DNA of 64,000 nt from Paraglaciecola psychrophila 170 (GTDB lineage: Bacteria > Pseudomonadota > Gammaproteobacteria > Enterobacterales > Alteromonadaceae): positions 1,736,001 through 1,800,000 of the forward strand of contig NC_020514.1 of the NCBI RefSeq assembly GCF_000347635.1, read 5' to 3'. A program made the position numbers and the translations under genes. Below the pieces are notes generated by a model. The model made no database searches and was not told where the DNA came from. It saw only the letters and a list, made by a program, of their open reading frames with translations. This document shows positions 1 through 8,638 of this stretch, one piece after another. Positions within the stretch are counted from its first letter, which is position 1. Each line of letters opens with the position of its first letter.

Positions 1-185
1 CTTTTGCCAGATAAAGGAATGATTTCGATAGGAACACCGGCTTTGGCATAAATAACCTTAAGAACTGCAGCACCAACAATTTGATCTGGGGAATTTGTAA
101 TTTGCGCAAATCTAAGTGGCTCTGCAATAAGCATTGAGCTCGTAAACATCAATAACCCAAAAATTAAAATTGGCATCTTTAGCAT
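1..185 (-). CDS. Periplasmic substrate-binding-like protein, N-terminal part, cut by the window edge
   Basis: An open frame starts at an ATG at 185 and runs off the left edge, giving about 61 residues. It begins with a typical Sec signal peptide: MLKMPILIFGLLMFTSSM, then a probable cleavage near LIA-EP. The mature part (RFAQITNSPDQIVG, then VLKVIYAKAGVPIEIIPL) has the beta-alpha-beta start seen in small periplasmic solute-binding proteins (SBP_bac_3-like), where a ligand-binding lobe follows the signal peptide directly. The family call is inferred from this short stretch only. The next gene on the same strand is a pseudogene, so no operon is evident. Confidence 0.6.
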   Translation of the reverse strand, partial: MLKMPILIFGLLMFTSSMLIAEPLRFAQITNSPDQIVGAAVLKVIYAKAGVPIEIIPLSGK

Positions 186-328
186 ATCTCATTGAGTTCC
201 TAAAACTTCGAATTAAAATACTATAGCAACAAAAATATAGTTGAACCATGGCATTTTTTGTTTGATTATTTCTGGCCAACTTTCGTAAAATAATCAGCTT
301 TTAGTATGAATTCGACCATACTTTTTAC

Positions 329-481
329 TTATAGCTTGATGCTGTTTTTAGTGTATAGATTGTTAAACTTAATGTATGCCAGAGCAAAAAACATTACGGC
401 TGCGGCATCGTCAATTTTACCCAACTCGACTTTTTGATTTGCACACTGTGAGCGTTTTATTTGAGCCTTATTGATTTTCAT
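329..481 (-). pseudogene. Short reading frame, possible DUF1232-like remnant
   Basis: A 50-codon frame opens at an ATG at 481 and stops at 329. Its centre reads VELGKIDDAAAVMFFALAYI, which resembles the lGxiDDaavl.lAl core of DUF1232 (YkvA-like) membrane proteins. The usual N-terminal half is missing and no good ribosome-binding site precedes the start. It lies just downstream of a heavily broken gene, so it may itself be a relic. The rest of 186-517 shows nothing recognisable. Confidence 0.25.
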
Positions 482-517
482 AAGGCTTAATTTTCTGTAA
501 TCCAATCTCCGATAGTA

Positions 518-3275
518 TTATTGGTGGTATATAGTTGCTTGTGAAAGCTGTTTTTGATGAGTAAACGCGGCCCCAAGCATAAATATACCGATACCAATCA
601 TTAGGGCGACTTTTTGCCATAACAAAATGTTTGTCGTATCGATAAAACCCAGCTTTAGGAGTCCGAAAAAAATAAACGCCAAGGCTAGTTTTGCCATAAA
701 TTTACTGTGTTTATGGGTGAAGAATAGATAACTGCCTTGCAGTATTAGCCATAAGCTAATGAGTAATGCCAGCTCCCATTCACTTAATAAAAATGCAGCA
801 CTGATTGCTAATAATAAATGCTGAACGGTATAGCCGGTTTGGCTGTCAGTGAATAACTTTAAATTCAGTCTGTTAAGCGCTTTTGCTTTCATTAAAAATG
901 TCAGTGATATCACTAAGCTTAATAAACCCCCAAAGCTGCTGCTTATGATGTTAAAACTGCCTGCTGCGATGATGCCAAGCCAATAACAGAGTAAACTAAA
1001 GTAACAAAGTTAACCGAACGTGGTGCGGTTTCCAAGTAACGTTGGATGCAACCGTGAACATAATGCTGAAACAAAAATATAGCCGTTAATTAATGCGCCG
1101 GCTATATAAAAATCAGTCCATTGCCCTATATAAAATGCAATACATGCTGCCTTAAAGTAAAGGCTTATTGATGCAATCTTTTTGTCTAATAAAGATACAT
1201 GGCGCTTGCACGTACTTTGTAAGAAATAACTCAATATACCTAGGCCAAATAAGGTAGATAAGCAAGTTAATAAAAGTTAGCTGTGATAAACATCCACATA
1301 AAAGACTAGATTATACAGTGCGGCACTTGCAAAAATAATGAAAGCTTCTTTGCGAATAAAAGGGTGTTTAACTCCACGCCCAAGTCCATAAGCAATAATT
1401 GCAGAGCACCAAAGAGCCAAAGCAGAAAGTTCCATGTAGTGCTTCAGGACTGAGGGTAAGAATGCCAAGGGGATGATCAGGTAAAACCCCAGTCTTAATT
1501 GTTCAGCCAATTTAGCCAAAACACCCACTCGGCCTATACGTCGGTAATATTCAGCAAATAACCAACATTCGACAAATGCTAATAAGAGGGCAACTTTTGC
1601 ATAGTTGGGTAACTCTCTAAATGATAGTGATTGCACTTCGTTTATGCCCAATAAACAAATGGCGAATATAGCTGCGCCAGCTACATAAACCATTATCTCT
1701 GTGGTATTACACACACTACGATAGCTTTTGGTTAACAACATGACTTGTAATGGCAATATTGCCATGGCTGACCACACGCCAAGTTGAACCCATAGCAGTG
1801 AAAGCACAAATATGTTTATCCAAATTGATTCTGCTGGTCTGAGTAAGTGACTAAATTTTACTTCCCGATTAATATCACTGGAGAAACGACTCAACAGCTT
1901 TCTTGAGCAGAAGATTAACGCCCCAATACTTGCAACCACTAACGTGCATTTTAAAGATAACAGTGCAGGGGCGGGGAAATAGGGAAACATTGCAAAACTG
2001 CGTGTAATATCGCAAAAATTAAAAGACCAAATGCTTCAATTCGTACTGAAAAGTAGTTCTCTTTGAGGGCAATATGCAAAATAAATAGTCCTTCCAGCCC
2101 AATGGCAAAGCCCCAATAATCAGGTGCAAGGCTACTGATTATTGCAACTAACAACCATGCGCTAGCAAGCATAGTATACAAGCTGGTGGTATAGAGTTTT
2201 TGTGTTTTAGCTTGGAGTAATAAGAAAGCATTGAGTACAGCGTTGACGGTGGCAATTGCAGGTAATATTCACTCACTAGTGAAATTTGATTGGTAAAGCA
2301 TATCAATATTAGCGAAAATCGTTATGACTGTGAGTATTATGTTGCTTTTTGAGTGTGCACTTTGTTTGTTCAGTAATGTACAGAGATATAGCAAATACGC
2401 ACAATAAAAGCCTTGGCTAAAAAAACCTAAAATGTGTGTGGTAGTGCCAGTTAGTAAGAGGAATTCTATACAACCATAAGCAATCAATACGCTTACAAAC
2501 CCCAGCCATTGCCAGTTTTTATCCGTGGCTTGGTATAGGCTAGCGAGCAAAACCTAAACCAATTAGTTAGTAACTGGTGCCTAGTTGATCCAATTGTGAA
2601 ATCAGCGGAACAGCCTCACCGCCGATAACCGCCAATGCACTGACAATTTTTGTATCTAATTTATTAGCTAAAATAAAACCCGTTCAAGCAATAACAATAT
2701 AACTGAGTAGCACCATCCAGTCTGGCAATAGTTGATAAAAACTTCCCGCCACATAAACCGTCACAAAATTCAGTAATAGCCTTAAGCTGACAATAGCAGA
2801 GCTAATTTCAGGGTATTGTTGACGTTTAGCTAAATATACACCGCCGAAGGTGACGCCAATAGCGATCACCAACAGCAACAAAGATTTGCTGCCAGCACCT
2901 AGTTCGCCGACAAGTAACTGAGCTAAATAACCAAAACCACTCACTAAAAGAGCAATGCCAATTAGCATAAATACAAATATTGGCCCTTAGCCTTTGGCTT
3001 GATAGTGTTGGTATAGATTCAGTAATGGCGAAACAAACTTAGTGATTGGAGATAAGAGGCTTAATCCTAGAGTAGTGGTTTCTTTTAACAGATAAACAAT
3101 ATAAGAAGGTTTGGCGACGGAGTCAGTATGGGAACTAATCGCAGGCTCATCAAAAGCGGCAAGCTGATTTTGTGAACCTATTACTTGCAAAGGTATAGAA
3201 GGAGAAGGGGCCTGTGCCGGTTTATGCTCTGGCTGTTCGAATGGCGTTTTTTTATCAACGTCATAACCATATCAA
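518..3275 (-). pseudogene. Decayed DUF2339 multi-spanning membrane protein
   Basis: Seven consecutive minus-strand frame fragments (3190-2987, 2968-2684, 2550-2269, 2181-1951, 1990-1277, 1234-1010, 913-518) read as one long polytopic membrane protein. Family-like landmarks appear in order: a Pro-rich N-terminal linker, GIALLVSGFGYLAQLLV, then SALAVIGGEAVPLIS (matching the family LLGGYLTPLL), WGFAIGLEGLFIL, and at the C-terminus a stretch around LLKLGFIDTTNILLWQK (matching vlKlflvDl...l.Ri). At least five in-frame stops interrupt it, for example at 2987, 2684 and 2269. Two compensating frameshifts occur, near 2560 and 1980. DUF2339 proteins are large inner-membrane proteins of unknown function. 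The 5' end is lost where it meets the EAL relic on the other strand. Confidence 0.8.
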
Positions 3276-3845
3276 CCTCAAATATATTTAGGTAGTACAA
3301 AACAGTTTTGGGTTGAAGCGCTAATACGCTGGAATAACTCAACATTAGGATTTATGTCGCCTGAAAAATTTATTGCCCTTGCACAAGAGAGAGGATTAAT
3401 TTATGAATTAGGGGGCTGGGTCATTGAAACCCCATTCATACAATGAAGTGAGTGGTTGAGTGTCTATGAAGTGCACATTAAAATGGCTCTTAATTTATCT
3501 GCCAAGCAAATCGAGGACAAACTGTTTGTGGCTGAGTTGAAGTTATTGGTCATAAGTACAATGTTGACAGCGCTATCATATTTAAAAAACCTGCCTATAC
3601 AAACTCACAAGCTAGGTAAGTCTTTTATTGACAACTTAGAGAAAGATATTGATGACACCAAAATTTGTAAAACCGCAATATCACTAAGTCACGATTTAGG
3701 TTTACGCTTTGTTGCTGAAGGAGTGGAAGCAAAGGAGCAGGCTAAATATCTTCCTGACAACGGTTGCGACGTGCTTCAAGGCTATTAATTTTGTCGTCCA
3801 GTGCCAGTGCCAGTGCCAGCTGCAGCTGCGTTTTCTTTTATTCAG
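3267..3845 (+). pseudogene. Decayed EAL-domain (c-di-GMP phosphodiesterase) fragment
   Basis: Reading from 3267 gives PYQPQIYL, then VEALIRW (the EAL signature), SPEKFIALAQERGLIYELGG, NLSAKQIE, ALSYLKNLPIQTHKLGKSFI, DLGLRFVAEGVEAKEQ and finally CDVLQGY. This is the order of an EAL domain. It is broken by TGA at 3444 and by TAA at 3786, which falls inside the terminal QGYxFxRP motif. The segment that should carry the metal-binding DDFGTGYSS sequence is deleted between about 3540 and 3575. After the last motif a short CCAGTG tandem (3 copies, 3798-3815) follows. No GGDEF or sensor part is present, so only a fragment was ever captured here, or the front was lost at the junction with the DUF2339 relic. 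Confidence 0.8.
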
Positions 3846-4189
3846 AACTATCAAGCTATTCAGTTTTAGTCACATTCACTTAGTGGGCTGATGTTATAAA
3901 CTAATTTCAGCCGATATTTTGCAGTGTGGTTACTTCGATACATAAAACATATTAGCTAAATACCAGCAAAATATCTTTTAATGAGCGTTTAACGGATATC
4001 CACGATTTTTAAAAAGTGTTTTATTGAACGCCTCAAGATATAGCTATATTTAAAAAAGTAAGTGATGAAGTGATGGTTTGTTATAAAATAAAAGTTTACG
4101 TCGCTAATGTCTGAAAAGCTAGACTGATAATTTTTATGGCATGGTCCGGTACCACATATTTGCTATTGATATGCAAAACCCTCTGACTA
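3846..4189. other. Intergenic DNA, no gene recognised
   Basis: AT-rich stretch between the EAL relic and the terminator of the serine hydrolase gene. A short plus-strand frame from 4141 runs through the terminator hairpin and has no family features. Nothing else is supported. Confidence 0.5.
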
Positions 4190-4218
4190 TTATAAAAAAG
4201 CCCACTTTAAGTGGGCTT
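4190..4218 (-). terminator. Rho-independent terminator of the serine hydrolase gene
   Basis: Stem AAGCCCAC (4198-4205) and GTGGGCTT (4211-4218) with a five-base loop. On the minus strand it is followed by a run of six T. It lies about 100 bases past the stop codon of the hydrolase at 4323. Confidence 0.8.
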
Positions 4219-4322
4219 GGTGTTTCTTGTAAAAACATCAACAACAAAATACTAAAAAGTATTAATATTGGGTCGCTTAACCATCAATTTGCACTTATGA
4301 AAAAGCGTATGTTAATAATTAT

Positions 4323-5582
4323 TTAATCTATCAACGCTTGATAAACTAAATTTCTAAAATCATCGTGATAACGGTGAAAACCAATAGGTACAAATTGCGC
4401 CATGGAGATCATCAAAATTTGCTCTTCTGGGTCGACTCTAAAGTAAGTTGATGCTGCACCACCCCAACCAAAGTCTCCTTTAGACGTCATAAAACCAGTC
4501 ATTTCAGGATCTACTGTGACGGACATCGCAAGACCATATCCCTCACCTTGAGACGTTTTACTGTAAGGTATTAAATTTTTGGGCAAATGGTTACTGCTCA
4601 TATATTCAACCGTTTTCCTGCCTAAGATCCTCACACCATTAATTTCGCCTCCATTAAGCATCATTTGTGCAAAGGTAAAATAATCTTGCATGGTAGAGAC
4701 TAAACCGCCACCCGCATTATGGATTTTGGGGTCGCTCATAAAATCACCCACGGGTTCCTTTTCCATGACGATAGTTTGACCTGTTTTGTCAGCAGTATAG
4801 ATTTGCGTGAGTCTGTCAACTTTATCCGCAGGTACATAAAAACCTGTGTCCTTCATTCCCAGGGGGCTAAATATCGTTTCTTGCATGTATTCTCCCAGTT
4901 TTTTACCACTGAGTTTTTCAACTAAGAAGCCAATTATATCGGTAGAAACACCATAATTCCAAGCAGTGCCAGGTTGATGAGTCAGAGGTAATTCGGCAAA
5001 TTTAGTTAATATATTATCGCGATTCAACTCGTCAGGTTTAGACAGCATTTTTTGATACAGCTTGTCGACTTCACTATTGCTAAAACCGTAGCTAAAACCA
5101 GACGTATGCATAAACAGGTCAATAATACGGATAGGTGACTTAGCATCTTCTACTATCATGTCATCACCTGATCCACTGACATAGACTTTCATATTGGCAA
5201 GTTCAGGTAAGTACTTAGCAATGGGGTCAAACATATGAAATTTGCCTTGTTCCCAAAGGGTCATAGCAGCTACTGCAGTCACCGGTTTAGTCATTGAATA
5301 AATTCTGAAAATGGTGTCTTCAGTCATGGCAATGCCAGCTTCTTTATCTTGCATACCTTGAGCATTTAAGTAAACAATCTTGCCATTTCGGGCGACTAAA
5401 GTGAGGGTGCCTGCTAGCTTTCCTTGGTCGATATAACGTTGCATGGCGGGAGCAATTCTATCTAGGCGTTGTGATGAAAATCCTACTGATTCTGCTGCGT
5501 TTGCTGTGTTTTTAGCGTCGACCACTGTTGACTGGCAAGCCATCAACGTAAAGCAAACCATTAAACTAAGAATAAACTTCAT
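4323..5582 (-). CDS. Beta-lactamase-family serine hydrolase (lipoprotein)
   Basis: A 419-residue protein with a lipoprotein signal peptide whose lipobox ends LMAC, with Cys16 the likely lipidated residue. It therefore probably acts from a periplasmic membrane anchor. The SxxK catalytic motif is S96-M-T-K99 in IYSMTKPVTAV. The second motif is a tyrosine in WNYGVSTDIIGFLVEKLSG, the YGVSxD form common in class C-like esterases. Near the C-terminus GWGGAASTYFRVDPEEQ replaces the KTG box. These features fit the Beta-lactamase (PF00144) esterase/transpeptidase-like group better than a true AmpC resistance enzyme. The substrate is unknown. The gene is single, with its own terminator downstream. Confidence 0.9.
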   Translation of the reverse strand: MKFILSLMVCFTLMACQSTVVDAKNTANAAESVGFSSQRLDRIAPAMQRYIDQGKLAGTLTLVARNGKIVYLNAQGMQDKEAGIAMTEDTIFRIYSMTKPVTAVAAMTLWEQGKFHMFDPIAKYLPELANMKVYVSGSGDDMIVEDAKSPIRIIDLFMHTSGFSYGFSNSEVDKLYQKMLSKPDELNRDNILTKFAELPLTHQPGTAWNYGVSTDIIGFLVEKLSGKKLGEYMQETIFSPLGMKDTGFYVPADKVDRLTQIYTADKTGQTIVMEKEPVGDFMSDPKIHNAGGGLVSTMQDYFTFAQMMLNGGEINGVRILGRKTVEYMSSNHLPKNLIPYSKTSQGEGYGLAMSVTVDPEMTGFMTSKGDFGWGGAASTYFRVDPEEQILMISMAQFVPIGFHRYHDDFRNLVYQALID

Positions 5583-6329
5583 AACATCCCTTAATATTTT
5601 ATAAGAAGAAGTAGTTTAACCAGAGTTGAGATGGGGGCAAGTTGATTAAAATGATTGTGGTGCATATGGGGGGTTATCTTTAAAGTGCGAACAAAAACAT
5701 TGATTTATCAATCAATGTTTTTGTTCGTGTGGAGTTTAATAAGATTTAAAGGCAGGTTTCGCGCCATTTTCCCGAAAGGCGTCCGCATGAGCGTTTTTGA
5801 CTTGAATCACTTCAGCCTGCGACTCTTTTTATCAAGAACCACCTGCACATTTGGCGCCCGACTTTACACAAAGGCCAGATAAAGCTGTTTCATATTTCGC
5901 TCAAATGACGTCGTGCCATTTGCCCCAAAATAAGCCTATTTTTTTTGAAATTTTAAAAATGGAAATTGCAGTGGCTGTATTTTTAGGATGGTTATGTCAT
6001 TAGTTTGAGAAATGACATTTTATTATACCTTTACTCAATTGATAAACCGTGGTGATTTGTGTCAGCTTTTTTTACAATAATGAGTAAAGTAATTTTATTA
6101 AAAACACTTAAACCATGAAAAATAAATAGTTTTTTATTTTGGCGCATATGATGCAGTGTTTTAAAGAGTACTTATTAATTCTTTAGTAGTGCTATTTTCA
6201 TTTTACTTGGTTAAAGATAATGGATTAAAGGAAAACATTAATTCTTCAGGATGGATTCGGCAGTCTGAGTAATTCGTGTAGTTGTAACTTCCAGCGCAGC
6301 AGCGCACAAAATTGTCTGGAGGTCATAAA
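5583..6329. other. Long intergenic region with orphan coding-like scrap
   Basis: On the minus strand, 5825 to 5737 reads QAEVIQVKNAHADAFRENG and continues AKPAFKSY before a stop. It looks protein-like but is preceded by a stop and has no start or known family. The perfect hairpin at 5688-5727 follows directly. The rest is AT-rich and holds nothing recognisable apart from the ribosome-binding site of the cyclase gene at 6318-6322. Confidence 0.4.
5688..5727. terminator. Perfect 18-bp inverted repeat with 4-base loop
   Basis: Left arm 5688-5705 and right arm 5710-5727 are exact reverse complements around loop TATC. The stem starts with CGAACAAAAACATTG, so its two strands carry A and T runs. 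It lies just downstream (minus direction) of an orphan coding-like scrap ending near 5737 and could have served as a bidirectional terminator. It could also be the remains of a small mobile repeat. Confidence 0.5.
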
Positions 6330-7133
6330 ATGAGACGCATTCGCCAAGAGATTACCTGCATTTTTGTCGATATCCAAGATTCAAGTTATAAAAAATCCCG
6401 CTTAGATTACCAGAATGTTATTGACATAATGGCTGATTTTTTAACAGAAACTAGTCTCATTCTCACCGTTCACGATGTCAAAGTTGGCGCCTACCTAGGC
6501 GATGGGCTGATGGCTTTTTGCGATGCCAAAGACAGTCAAAAAAGGTTTATTGATGCGGCTTATAAAATTCTTGAGATGAGAGAGAAGAAAGACATGTTCT
6601 ACAAGAAGAATTGGCGAAGCTCATTTAATATTTGCATTGGCGTTCAAACGGGATTTGCTTCGCTGGGTTACTTTCCATGCAAAGAGTTTCGTCACTGCAC
6701 AGCGATGGGGGACACAGTTAACTTGGCATCGCGTTTTTGTAGCTTAGCAGAGACTAATTCAATCTGTGCCGATCAAGGTTTCTATCTCGAGAACAAGGGG
6801 GCTATAACGAACTTTAAGCTGACTCCCAAAACTTCATTAAATTCAATAAAAGGCTATGAGGGAGAACAGTTCAACCTAGTTCATGCTACCCCAAAATTAT
6901 ACAATGAGCCCAGTCACGATTTATGCCCCAATTGCAGTGGCTTGATTGAGACCACCTCGCTTTTCGACGAGCACGAGATCCGCAAGTGCAATGTTTGTGA
7001 TTTTGGCAAACTCTCGCCGGTAACTTTTCAATTGAGAGGCCTTCGCCACCTGAAAAATCGGATGCGTTATTTATTTCGCCATCGATGGTGGAGCAATCTG
7101 AATCTTCAGATAACTGGAAGTTTCATTAGTTAA
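6330..7133 (+). CDS. Class III adenylate/guanylate cyclase-like protein with C-terminal zinc ribbon
   Basis: The start is ATG at 6330 because GGAGG (6318-6322) sits seven bases upstream; the frame itself opens earlier at a TTG. The 267-residue product opens directly with a cyclase catalytic domain. FVDIQDSS carries the first metal-binding Asp (about D14) and GAYLGDGLMAFCDA the second (about D58). GYFPCKEFRHCTAMGDTVNL corresponds to the G...r.ytviGd.VNlA region. After the catalytic domain, around residues 198-225, two CxxC pairs (CPNC and CNVC) form a likely zinc ribbon, then a basic tail. There is no membrane segment or sensor domain. It probably makes a cyclic nucleotide in the cytoplasm. 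Which nucleotide, and whether the ribbon regulates it, cannot be read from sequence. Confidence 0.75.
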   Translation: MRRIRQEITCIFVDIQDSSYKKSRLDYQNVIDIMADFLTETSLILTVHDVKVGAYLGDGLMAFCDAKDSQKRFIDAAYKILEMREKKDMFYKKNWRSSFNICIGVQTGFASLGYFPCKEFRHCTAMGDTVNLASRFCSLAETNSICADQGFYLENKGAITNFKLTPKTSLNSIKGYEGEQFNLVHATPKLYNEPSHDLCPNCSGLIETTSLFDEHEIRKCNVCDFGKLSPVTFQLRGLRHLKNRMRYLFRHRWWSNLNLQITGSFIS

Positions 7134-7136
7134 ATA

Positions 7137-8594
7137 ATCAATCTAGAATATAAGTTTTGTAAATTATCGTAGTTAAATATAACAAAGTGATCTTCATAAA
7201 AATGACAAACCTTGTCGAACTACAGAAAATCATCTGCCCTAGGGATGTTTAATGTGCAGCCAGTCGCAAATTGAAGACCTCATGATTTAGACAAATTGTG
7301 TTGAGAGTTTTGAAGGTAAATGTTTTTACTAGGTTGGAGCATAACAAACTTTCTTTCTTAAGCGACTCTAACTGTTTATGTAGAATAGTGTACCAAAGAA
7401 AACGTAGATGCCAGTTTTCGGCTTTGGTTGGAAAGATAGCCGGCTGCTTGTAAAACCCTCAATATATTGACTGAAACTGATCATAAAAAGTGCAATGAAA
7501 TGCATTTATTCGACTTGTTTTTATGGCGGTCCTTTTATTGTGAGTTCAAGTTAACAAAAGTCAGTAGGTGAAATTAGGTGTTTTATTATTTAATAATGCT
7601 TGATATGTAATATCTTTCTCCTGAAGTGAAATATTGATAGCTCATAAATTTAGGCATCTTTCTTATACTCAGTTCATAACAATGCTCAATGTTGTCGAGG
7701 CTCAATGAGAGAGCCCAAAGTTGCGTGAAATTTGTATTAGTAGGAAGCCTCTTTTGCCCAACACCGTCGACAACAATTATTGGTACAGCAGAGTTTCGCT
7801 AAAATACTGTCCGCAGCTGTAACGGCAACATTAATGTTGCTGTAAAAGTCTAGATGATATTAATGGCTTGGTAGGGATTTTGCAGGAATTAACCAAACGC
7901 TATTAGGCTATCGCGTCAGTGTCAATGACTATACCCCACAATAGGCAACGCGATATTGTATGCCTTAAAAAAAGACATAGGCAATAATTTTATGTCAGAG
8001 GTCTGGAAGGCTTGGATTGAAGTATACAAAATTATCGCCGAGGTCACGGGCAGGTATGCCTATTTGATGTTTGACATACAAAAATAAAAAATTTATCAAC
8101 ACTGATATTGTGTGTGATGAAGACTTGCTTGGGGGCAGCCTGAAATTAAAGAAAATGATAGTGGTTAAGACACTAATCTAAGAGTCCATGTTAGTGATTT
8201 ATTAATAATTAGCAAATATGTGGCAATTAGCTACGATTGTTTCCATTTGTCCACGGGGTATATAATTAAAGTTGTCACTGAAAGTAAATTTTCTTATCTG
8301 TAGACGAACGTAAAAACCCATAATCATACTCCCATTCCATAGACTGTTTTTCAAAAAAAACAATTATACCCAGATCAATTAAATGTATGATTTATGAACC
8401 TTTCCAGTGGTTCTTAAAGGAATTTACTCCAGCCGTCAGGCCCTGTGATGGCTATTTTTGATTCAAACCCAATTAACAAATTTTCACCATCTTTTAATCC
8501 CTTAAAATTCATCCTGAAATGTGTATTTTGAAGTTATTTGGGTATACACTATGCGCCGCATTTGAAAGCGATATATATAGAAAGCAAAAAGAGT
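7137..8594. other. 1.5-kb gene-poor stretch upstream of pnp
   Basis: No intact gene. It contains the globin relic described separately (7795-8087). The remainder has many stops in all frames and no recognised family. There is no rpsO gene here, although rpsO normally precedes pnp. Confidence 0.6.
7795..8087 (+). pseudogene. Relic of a bacterial globin (single-domain haemoglobin-like)
   Basis: The best-preserved part, about 7941-8087, reads YPTIGNAILYALKKDIGNNF and then MSEVWKAWIEVYKIIAEV. This matches the C-terminal helices of bacterial haemoglobins (vG.aLL.al...lG..ft.ev..AW..aY..la). Upstream in other frames are FAKILSAAVTATLMLL near 7795 and LNGLVGILQELTKRY near 7860, which fit the preceding helices leading up to the proximal His. 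At least one frameshift, several stops and loss of the N-terminal half show that it is dead. No reductase domain follows, so a single-domain globin is more likely than flavohaemoglobin. Confidence 0.6.
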
Positions 8595-8614
8595 ATTGTC
8601 CTAAGTGGGACAAT
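8595..8614 (+). promoter_or_regulatory. Hairpin in the pnp leader
   Basis: ATTGTCC (8595-8601) and GGACAAT (8608-8614) form a seven-pair stem with a six-base loop, ending 24 bases before the pnp start. In Escherichia coli, PNPase represses its own synthesis through an RNase III-cut stem in its leader. This hairpin could play a similar role, but that is inference and the stem is short. A clear ribosome-binding site, AAGGA, follows at about 8628. Confidence 0.4.
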
Positions 8615-8638
8615 TTGAAAATTATTTAAAGGAAAAAA

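Noticed and set aside
4141..4326. Plus-strand 61-residue frame
   Set aside because: It runs through the terminator hairpin of the hydrolase gene and has no coding character.
4323..5582. Class C beta-lactamase conferring antibiotic resistance
   Set aside because: The KTG box is absent and the Tyr motif is of the YGVSxD esterase type, so a resistance role is not supported.
5655..5882. Plus-strand 75-residue frame
   Set aside because: It spans the perfect hairpin and is antisense to the better-looking minus-strand scrap.
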